A DNA stretch of 64,000 nt from Flavobacteriales bacterium (GTDB lineage Bacteria; Bacteroidota; Bacteroidia; UBA10329): assembly GCA_020635495.1 (NCBI GenBank), contig JACJZQ010000009.1, positions 98,080 through 162,079 on the forward strand. The letters run 5' to 3'. The position numbers and the translations under genes are program-made. The notes under the pieces were generated by a model, which was not told the DNA's origin, did no database searches, and saw only the letters and a list, made by a program, of their open reading frames with translations. Positions 15,300-24,300 of the stretch are shown in pieces. Numbering within the stretch: position 1 is the first letter of the stretch; the number at the start of each line of letters is the position of its first letter.

Positions 15300-15341
15300 A
15301 TTGTAGTTGACCTGCATCAGGTCTTTGCATTATTGGTTTTG

Positions 15342-15349
15342 TATCTTTG
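15342..15349 (+). promoter_or_regulatory. Candidate -7 element (TATCTTTG)
   Basis: An exact TAnnTTTG match 33 bases before the ATG at 15383 and just downstream of the terminator at 15263-15299. Confidence 0.5.
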
Positions 15350-15382
15350 GCTTACAATCTCTAACAAAACAATCATTACAAA

Positions 15383-16204
15383 ATGAAAAAAACTCTACTT
15401 ACAATTTTCTCAATTGGTGCCTTCGTTTTCAGCGTAAGTGCTCAAACGTATACACCTGCTGCCGGATCACCTTTGGCCGGTGCTACGCAAGGGATGGCCT
15501 ATGCCGGTCAGACCATAAATGCTGACATTCCAACGACCGTAGATATTGATGGTCAGGCAATTATTGACATCCTTCCATCTGCTGTTCAGGGTATTGTTGG
15601 AGGATTCATCAGTGCTGGTACAAGTTATCCAATAACAGTTACGTCTACTGTACTAACTGTTGAAGGCTTGCCAGCTGGCTTAACTTCTGACTGTAACGGA
15701 TGTACTGTGAACGGTGGATCTGACCGCGATATCGTTATTTCTGGAACGCCAACAGAAGGTGGTTCATTCACAATTAACGTAACGTCTGCCACTACTGGAT
15801 CTGCATCTATTCAGGGTCAGGAAATTCCTTTTGGTGGAACTTTCACGCTTCCTATTGTAGGTACACCAGTGCCTGTACCTGCATTACCAGGAGTTATGAA
15901 TGCTGAAGGATACACAATGAGTGTTATGACCGGAATTGAAGAGGCGAATGATATCTTCTCTCTTAACTTCTACCCAAACCCAACAGAAGGTAACGCTATT
16001 CTTGATGTGAATTCAAGAGAAAGTGGTATTGCTGCTGTTGAGGTTTACTCGATCACTGGTTCTCAGGTGTTGACTTTCAGCGAGAGCATTCGTGTTGGGG
16101 TTAACAGAGTTGCGGTTGACCTAAGTTCAGTACCAGCTGGAATCTACTTGATCAAAGCTGATATCAACGGTGCTCAAGCACTTATCAGAACTCAGAAAAT
16201 CTAA
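15383..16204 (+). CDS. Secreted protein with T9SS type A sorting domain
   Basis: A 273-residue protein with the signal peptide MKKTLLTIFSIGAFVFSVSAQ, a central Ig-like region with VEGLPAGLTSDCNGCTVNGG and ISGTPTEGGSFTINVT (the putative-Ig pattern), and a type A T9SS C-terminal domain from about residue 195 (FSLNFYPNPTEGNAILDV ... VSSVPAGIYLIKADI-like ending). The domain directs export through the outer membrane and attachment to the surface. It is a paralogue of the next gene (shared GLPxGLT, GTPTEAG and SIEE-linker patterns). It has its own promoter-like element and terminator, so it is probably a single-gene unit. The specific role is unknown. Confidence 0.85.
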   Translation: MKKTLLTIFSIGAFVFSVSAQTYTPAAGSPLAGATQGMAYAGQTINADIPTTVDIDGQAIIDILPSAVQGIVGGFISAGTSYPITVTSTVLTVEGLPAGLTSDCNGCTVNGGSDRDIVISGTPTEGGSFTINVTSATTGSASIQGQEIPFGGTFTLPIVGTPVPVPALPGVMNAEGYTMSVMTGIEEANDIFSLNFYPNPTEGNAILDVNSRESGIAAVEVYSITGSQVLTFSESIRVGVNRVAVDLSSVPAGIYLIKADINGAQALIRTQKI

Positions 16205-16222
16205 TTGTAATCCATTATTGAA

Positions 16223-16253
16223 GAAAGGCGGTGATTTATCATCGCCTTTTTTT
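16223..16253 (+). terminator. Intrinsic terminator
   Basis: The stem AAAGGCGGTGAT pairs with ATCATCGCCTTT (one G-T wobble) around a short loop and is followed by a T-run, 18 bases after the stop at 16204. Confidence 0.8.
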
Positions 16254-16300
16254 ATGCTCGATTTTTAGAATCTTTACACGTGAAAAACAACACTCTTAGC

Positions 16301-17134
16301 ATGAGGAAAGGACATTTACTTGTTGCTCTGGTCGTATTCAGTTCAGTTCAGTCGTTCGGGCAAATGTTCAGCCCGTCTGCTTCTGCGCTACCTGATGGCG
16401 AGTTGGGTGAAACTTATGTTGGTCAGGTAATTGATTTTACGGTGCCTACCAATGCCACTATCAGCGGAGAAGTGGTTGTACAGGCTTTGGCATTCGTTTA
16501 TCCACAGACACAACCTGTCCTTGGTTTCCTGAACATAGATAACCAGGAATTTCCGATGATCGTTGATAGAGCCAGTTTGCTTCCACAAGGACTTCCTTCT
16601 GGTTTGACCGCTACTTGCGATGCCACACCTTGCACCTATATTGATGGGGCATCGGGTTACCTTACCATTGCCGGAACACCAACAGAGGCCGGTCAGTTTA
16701 CCTTCAATATCAAGACGCTAACGGAGGGTGATGTGGATATTTCGTCAATAACTGGGGGTATTTTATCCTCATTCGGCCTTCCAACATCTCTTGCGTTACC
16801 AACACCCGTTCCTAGCAGTTTGGACGAAGACGGTTACACCATCAATATTCTGAACACAAGTTCAATTGAAGAGTACAATCAGACCTTTGGGCTTGGCATT
16901 TATCCAAACCCTGTTTCTGACGAGGCCTGTTTAAATGTTACATCCATGCAGCCTGGCAAAATGTTTTTTGAGGTCTTTGACAACGCGGGCAGAAAAGTTC
17001 ACGGTCTGACCTCTGCCATCGGTAATGGAACTAACAGAATCGACCTTGGTTTCTCTCACCTGAAGCCCGGTATTTACTCCATCAAAGCTACTATGGGTGA
17101 AGACATGGCCTTGATCCGAACCATTAAACTCTGA
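16301..17134 (+). CDS. Secreted protein with T9SS type A sorting domain (paralogue)
   Basis: 277 residues from ATG 16301; a GTG at 16280 would add seven residues, but 16301 starts the signal peptide MRKGHLLVALVVFSSVQSFGQ. The middle resembles the preceding gene: GLPSGLTATCDATPCTYIDG and IAGTPTEAGQFTFNIKT. The C-terminal type A domain begins near FGLGIYPNPVSDEACLNV and ends GIYSIKATMGEDMALIRTIKL. The next cargo gene starts 5 bases after its stop, so the two are probably co-transcribed. No function beyond surface exposure is indicated. Confidence 0.83.
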   Translation: MRKGHLLVALVVFSSVQSFGQMFSPSASALPDGELGETYVGQVIDFTVPTNATISGEVVVQALAFVYPQTQPVLGFLNIDNQEFPMIVDRASLLPQGLPSGLTATCDATPCTYIDGASGYLTIAGTPTEAGQFTFNIKTLTEGDVDISSITGGILSSFGLPTSLALPTPVPSSLDEDGYTINILNTSSIEEYNQTFGLGIYPNPVSDEACLNVTSMQPGKMFFEVFDNAGRKVHGLTSAIGNGTNRIDLGFSHLKPGIYSIKATMGEDMALIRTIKL

Positions 17135-17139
17135 ACTGG

Positions 17140-18180
17140 ATGGTTTCAACTTTACTCAGCGAGTTTAAGAGTAAACACATCGCTTTTCTATTTGTGTTGT
17201 GCACGGCATGTTCCACTGTGTCCGCACAGATCAATTGTCCGCCTAACTTGCCTTTTACGCTTGTTGGCAACACAGAATATTGCGTTGGCACCAACGGCTC
17301 TGAATTAAGTGTACCCGAAAGCTATGCGGGTTACGAGTGGTTACCAACCACAGAAGTTGGTCAGAGCGTACTTCTAACAGCGGGTAGTTATCAATTGGTT
17401 GTGACGCATTACACAGGTTGTACAGACACCTTGGATTTTGAAGTAGAGCAGGTTTCCAATCCACCTCAACCAACGGTAACTGCTTCTGGCCCAACCGAAT
17501 TCTGTGAAGGCGAAAGCGTTACTCTTTCTGGTCCGACCGGATACCCTTATTATGAATGGAGTTCGGGTTCAATTTCTGAAAGCATTACGGTTTATGAAAG
17601 CGGCACATTTGTTCTTTCTATTGAAGATTGGATCGGCTGTATAAGCGCCTCCAACACTATTGAAGTAATCGTAAACCCTTATCCAACAGCGGCATTTTCT
17701 CCGTATCTCAACATGTTTGATGTGTCGTTCAACAACCTTTCGTTTGATGCGGACACGTATCTCTGGAACTTTGGCGATGGCAACACAAGTACCGATTTTG
17801 AACCGAGCCACACATTCAACCAGAATGGAACCGTGGGAATGTATCTGGTTGCTGAAAACAGTTGCGGAACTGACACCGCTTTTCTCGATCTAGCAAGTGT
17901 TGATGTACAAGAAAACGATGTGGATGTAGATGTAAAGGTCTACCCTAACCCTGCGTCAGATGATGTTTTCATTGAGCTAACAGGAAGAGGCTCTTCTGAA
18001 ATGTTGATTCAAATAACCGATCTTTCAGGGCGGGTCGTATTCAGAACAACCCGAGTCCTCGAAACAGGAAGAAACACGTACAACATCCAAGCTGCCGGAC
18101 TTGATTCTGGCGTATATACAATTAGTTTGGTAAAAGGTGATTCGGAGCTTTTCTCTGAACTATTGATCATTCAACGCTAA
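17140..18180 (+). CDS. Secreted PKD-domain protein with T9SS type A sorting domain
   Basis: 346 residues. An N-terminal hydrophobic segment ending STVSAQ serves as signal peptide; a start at a later codon is possible because the first 12 residues are polar. Two cysteine-containing Ig-like units follow (EYCVGTNGSELSVPESYAGY and EFCEGESVTLSGPTGYPYYE). A PKD domain lies at about residues 180-255 with YLWNFGDGNTSTDFEPSHTF. The type A T9SS domain starts near VKVYPNPASDDVFIEL. PKD and Ig-like domains usually support carbohydrate or protein contacts at the surface. It is co-directional with the preceding cargo gene, 5 bases apart. Confidence 0.83.
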   Translation: MVSTLLSEFKSKHIAFLFVLCTACSTVSAQINCPPNLPFTLVGNTEYCVGTNGSELSVPESYAGYEWLPTTEVGQSVLLTAGSYQLVVTHYTGCTDTLDFEVEQVSNPPQPTVTASGPTEFCEGESVTLSGPTGYPYYEWSSGSISESITVYESGTFVLSIEDWIGCISASNTIEVIVNPYPTAAFSPYLNMFDVSFNNLSFDADTYLWNFGDGNTSTDFEPSHTFNQNGTVGMYLVAENSCGTDTAFLDLASVDVQENDVDVDVKVYPNPASDDVFIELTGRGSSEMLIQITDLSGRVVFRTTRVLETGRNTYNIQAAGLDSGVYTISLVKGDSELFSELLIIQR

Positions 18181-18392
18181 TTCGTACGAAACCTTTGAAA
18201 ATGATTTGCGTAACGGGCCAGATTGTAACGCCAACCAATGCCCCTGCACTTCCACTGCGTTCTATTCCAAACATAAAATCACGATTATAACGTACGTTGC
18301 AGCACATGTTACATAAATCCGAAAAATCGTACTTTAACCCCTTCAATTTACAGTGAATTGAACTGACTGTCCTGACCTTAAAACCTACCAAT
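18181..18392. other. Intergenic region upstream of the sprB-like gene
   Basis: 212 bases with no plausible gene. No exact TAnnTTTG on the plus strand and no clear terminator stem were seen. It must hold the promoter of the sprB-like gene unless transcription reads through from the cargo genes. Confidence 0.4.
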
Positions 18393-21300
18393 ATGAAAGG
18401 AGTTTTACGCGGAATAATTGCTATCTCACTTCCGCTTCTCGTTCTACTAGGCACATCCTATCAATCAAATGCACAATGCCCCGTAGTTATAGATTCCATT
18501 GTTGTTACCGATGTTACGTGTGCAGGTTTCAATGATGGAACCATTGCTGTTTATGCGAGTGGTGGATTTCCAGATTATACTTTCCAGATATTCAATCCCC
18601 CTGCGTTACCTCAGCTTGTAACTATTTCCGGAACCAGTTATGTTTTCACAGGACTAGGTAGCGGTGCTGGCGACTACTTTGTTCAAGTAATTGGTGAAGA
18701 TGGAGGTGGTGGCAACTGTCCGAACCCACCATCTCAGTTTGTTACCATTAATGACCCTGCACCGTTCAATTTCGTGGTAAGCACCACAAACGACACCTGT
18801 CCGGATGGCAACGTAGGTACAGCGTCTGTAGATGTTACCGGTGGTGTTGCACCGTATTCATATGCTTGGCCTCCGTTTGCTGAGACCAGCGATTCTATTT
18901 CTGGTCTTGATGGAGGAACGTATGTTATCATAGCCACCGACCAGAACGGCTGTGCCAACTCAGACACATTCGATATTCTTTCACCTCCAGATTGGGATGG
19001 TACGCTCACTGCCATCAACCCAACATGTAACGGTGGCAATGACGGTTCTATCACATCTTCAGGCATAACCGGAGGAACACCGCCTTACACTTTTTCTTGG
19101 ACGGGAACAGCTCAGACCACTGAAAACATTTCTGGATTAGGTGCTGGTTCTTATACACTTACAGTTACCGATGCCATCGGTTGTGAAAGGGTTTTCCCAA
19201 CCATCGTTCTGACTCAACCTAACCCAATTACCATCAACGAGATACATCAGGATGTAAGTTGTAATGGCGATACGGATGGGGCTATAAACATTTCCGTTTT
19301 CGGAGGCACACCTGGTTACTCTTATGAATGGTTGCCAGGCGGGTCAACCTCAGAAGACACGGCTGATCTTGCACCTGGAACGTATGAGGTGTTCGTAACC
19401 GATGCAAATGGCTGTGAAGACTCTTTGGAGGTCGAAATTCTTGAACCTGCTGTTCTTGAGTTGAACCCGTTCAGTACAGATGCTACTTGCCCTGGTACTT
19501 GCGATGGAACAATGGGTGTAAATCCAACTGGCGGTACAGGACCATACACCTATAACTGGACCCCTTCGTCTATTTCAGGTCCCTCATCAGTATCTGTATG
19601 TGCTGGTACTTATTCTGTGCTTGTGGTTGATGCTAATGGTTGTGAGGACACCGCATCGTTCACAATCTCGGATAACCAATTACAGGTGTCCGTAGCAGTA
19701 ACACAGATAAGTTGCAACGGTACTTGCGATGGTGAAGCAGTAGCCACCGTTACTGGAAATAATGGACCTTTTACGTACGACTGGCAGCCTTCTGGTGGCA
19801 ATGGGCCTACAGCATCAAACCTATGTGCCGGTAATTATACATTATCAGTAACCGATGCCAACAATTGTACGATAACAGAAAACTTCACCATAGTGGAACC
19901 TGACCCAATAGTCATTTCCTTGGCGGTTACAGATGTAAGTTGTGAAGGTGGTTCTGATGGAGCGATAGATCTTACCGTCAGTGGCGGAAACGGCCCCTAC
20001 ATTTATCAATGGTTCCCTGGAGGTCAGACAACAGAAGACCTTTCCAATATACCCGCGGGAGACTATTCCGTTTTAGTTACAGACGCCAACGGCTGTACTT
20101 CAAGTACCGTGGTTCTTGGTGGAAACTTTGCTGGAGGTACACTTTACCTACCTGACGGAAATGGAGACACCTATACAACCTCTATCAACATTACAGGATT
20201 TCCTTCAGGAGCTACCCTAACAAGCCCTACCGATTTCGAGGAAGTATGCTTGAATATTGAGCATTCTTATCTAGGAGACCTTGATATACAACTATCCTGT
20301 CCTAATGGTACAACTGTGGACCTAGTTCAATCCATCGGAGTTAACCCTGCTGGCTCAACTTTCTTGGGCGATGCAGATGACTCTGGGCTGGGTAATCCAG
20401 GAGTTGGTTGGGTTTACTGCTGGAACCCAAACCCAACTTATGGAACTATGGAAGCAGAAGCAACTGCTGGTAATACGGTTCCTGTTTCGCAGGGCGTAGC
20501 ATTACCAGCTGGTAGTTATCAACCGGTAGAGTCCCTTGGGAATTTTGTTGGATGTCCGATGAATGGAGATTGGACCATTACAGTAACGGATAACTTCAGC
20601 ATTGATGATGGATACATTTTCGATTGGGGAATTCAGTTCAATGGCTCTGGTAGTAATGACTCTTTAGCCATTGTTAACGAACCTGGTCCTATAACTATCA
20701 TTGAAAGTGTTACTGACGCTAACTGTGGGTCATGTGACGGTTCAATTACTGTGACTCCGGTAGGAGGTGTTGCCCCTTATACCTATCTATGGAATACCGG
20801 AGCAACTACCGCAACCATCAACAACCTATGTGCAGGTGTTTACAATGTGGAAGTGACTGACGCCAACGGTTGTCAGGAAAACTTCTTTATTCCTGTAGAT
20901 CACGTTGATGGCCCAACAGGTGCCAATGTTGTTGTAGTCGATGCTTCGTGCTTCGGAACGTGCGATGGTGAAGCAACCATCACAGGAATTGGAGGTGCTC
21001 CACCTTACACATACCAGTGGGTGCCAGGCGGTTTTAACACCAGCAACGTTACTGGACTTTGTCCAGGAACTTACAACGTTCAGATACAGGACTCACTTAG
21101 TTGTATCTACACTGAAACTGTTACCATCGGCTCGCCTGATGAGATTGTAATAGGCCAAACGGTGCTCAACTCTATTTGCGGCATGTGTACTGGTGAGGTA
21201 GAATTGACCCCTATCTCAGGTCAAGGTCCTTTCACATACGATTGGGCTCCTGCGGTTCCGAACAATGATTCTATTGCAACCGACCTATGTGCAGGTGTTT

Positions 21301-24300
21301 ACAACATCACTGTTACCGATGTTAACGGTTGCGAAGAGGTGGTAACTTCTCTCGTCAACGACATTCCATCAGCAACTATTGCAATAAGTGGAATTGACCC
21401 ACTTTGTAATGACTCTTGCAATGGACAGGCAATTGCCACTCCTACTGGTGGTACACCTCCTTTCACTTATTCTTGGAATGACCCTCTGAACCAATCGGAT
21501 TCAATTGCAGATGGCCTATGTGAAGGATTGTACACAGTTACTCTTACAGATGCCAATGGTTGTGTGGCCGTTAATCAAGTAACACTTACTCAGCCAAACC
21601 CAATTGGTCTTTCATTGTTGATCATCGACAATGGTACATGTGCGGGAAATTGTGATGGTGAAATCACAGTTATTCCATCGGGCGGAACCATTCCATTTAC
21701 GTATCAGTGGGATGATCCATTGTTACAAACCACTGCTGCAGCAGACAGCTTGTGTGCTGGCACCTATACTGTAGAAGTAACAGACGCTAATGGTTGTGTA
21801 GATAATGTTTCCGGTACTGTAAATAATCCTGTGGGACTAACTGCTATTGCCACTGGAACTGACGCCAGCTGTAATGGAGATTGCGATGGGTCTGCATTTG
21901 TAACCATATCTGGAGGAACACCTCCCTTCACTTACTTGTGGGATGATCCTTCAGGAACGACTACGGATACCGTATCTGGTCTGTGTGCGGGCTCATATAC
22001 GGTTACCGTGACCGATGTGAATGGTTGCGACTTCATTGCACCAGTTACCATTTCAGAGCCCGACCCTATTGTGATAACGTTCTCAGGAATCGTTGACCTG
22101 CAGTGTGACGGAGATTGTATTGGAGAGGCAACTGCAGACGTAACTGGAGGAACTGGCCCATACACTTTCCAATGGGATGACGCATTGGCTCAGAACACGC
22201 AGTCGGCAGATAGCTTGTGTGCCAGTGTATACACAGTAACTATTACAGACGCTAACGGATGTACAGCTTCTGAATCTGTTACTATCAGTGGTCCAAATGG
22301 TCTATCCTCAAGTATCGTAAGCCAGATCAATGCAAGCTGTAACGGAGACTGTGACGGTGTTGCTGTTGCAGCTGGGTCGGGTGGAACTCCTCCATACACT
22401 TACGTATGGAATGACCCTCTGAACACTGCTAACGACACGGTAACTGGGCTTTGTGCAGGTATTTACAACGTTACAGTTACAGATGCTAACGGTTGTGTAT
22501 CCATTTCAACGGTGGTTATAACTCAACCTAATGCACTTAATGCAAGCACTACCGCAGATGATGTTAGCTGTTTCGGAGAATGCGATGGAGAAGCAACAGC
22601 ATTCACCTTGGGTGGAACATTCCCTTATTCTTACCAATGGAACGATCCAAACAACCAAACTACATTGACCGCGGTCGGATTGTGCCCTGGTTCTTATGAG
22701 GTTACCATCACGGACGCCAACGGATGTCAAGCTGTGGCTCCAGTTCAGATATTTGAGCCAACAGAAATTACCATAGACACAGTCGTAGTAAACGCAACTT
22801 GTGGTGATTGTAACGGAGAGATAACGGTGATCCCAGATGGCGGTGTACCAGGCTACACCTATCTATGGGGAAATGGAGAAACAACCGGAAACCTCAACGG
22901 ACTTTGCCCGGGCATATACACGGTTGATGTAACGGATGTTATTGGTTGTACCGTCAATTTCGACATCGCTGTAAGCAACGATGGCGGACCGACAAGTGCT
23001 ACTGTGGCAACCACTGATGCTTCTTGTTTCGGAGTTTGCGATGGCTCTGCCACCGTTACTCCTGTTGGAGGAATTCCTCCTTACACTTATCTGTGGGTTC
23101 CTGGAGGACAGACAACTGCTACCGTGAACGGTCTTTGTGCAGGTAGCTACAACGTTCAGATCAGTGATTCTCTTGGATGTATCTATACACAACTCGTTAC
23201 CATAAACGAGCCTGCTGAAATTGAAGGCAACCAGAACGTAACACAAGCCACTTGTGGTGTTTGTAACGGGGAAATCCTGCTCACTCCCTCTGGAGGAGAT
23301 GGAGGTCCTTACACCTACAGCTGGGTTCCTGCCGTTTCGGTAAACGATACCGCAGTTGACCTTTGCCCAGGTATTTACACGGTTACAATTACTGACGCAT
23401 CAGGATGCGAGGCAATTGAAGTAATTCCAGTAAGCAACATTGATGGGCCGATTGTTTCTGCAACCGCAACCGATGCTTCTTGCGATGGCGCTTGCGATGG
23501 AACAGGTACAGTTCAGATATCTGGTGGAACACCTCCTTATTCTATCCTTTGGGACGATCCTAGTGCGCAAACAACTGCCGTTGCAACAGGACTTTGTGCT
23601 GGCATTTACAACGTAACGGTTACAGATGCCAATGGATGCGAATCCACTGTGCAAATTGAAGTGGAGGATCCAGACCCGATTTCTCTGAGTCTTCAATTAG
23701 TTGAAGACGCTACTTGTCCTGGAGCATGCGATGGCTCGGCAACAGTACTGGCATCGGGCGGAACGCTTCCTTTTACTTACAGTTGGTCTCCTTCTGGCGG
23801 AAACGCAGCAACGGCCACTGGGCTGTGTGCAGGCACTTACATTGTGACTGTAACAGATGCTAATGGCTGCCAACAGCAGGAAACCGTGGTGATAGAAGAG
23901 CCGGATCCGATCGTGATCAACACATCTACTTTGGATGCTTCTTGTAACGGCCTTTGTGACGGAGAAGCATACGCAGAAGCTACAGGTGGTTCAGGTGTGT
24001 TTACTTACACTTGGAATGACCCATTGAATACCATGAACGATACCGTTACCGGGCTTTGCGCTGGAACGTATCAGGTAGTGGTGGAAGATATAGCTGGCTG
24101 TCTCGACTCTACAACTGTGGTAATCAATGAGCCAGACTCAATTGACATCTCCATTACTGCTCAAAGCACATCTTGTAATGGAGACTGCGATGGTTCTGCC
24201 ATTGCGATTGCAACAGGTGGTAATGCTCCTTATACATACCAATGGAACGACCCTAACTCAACTCTGAACGATACTGTTTCAGGTTTGTGTGCTGGAATTT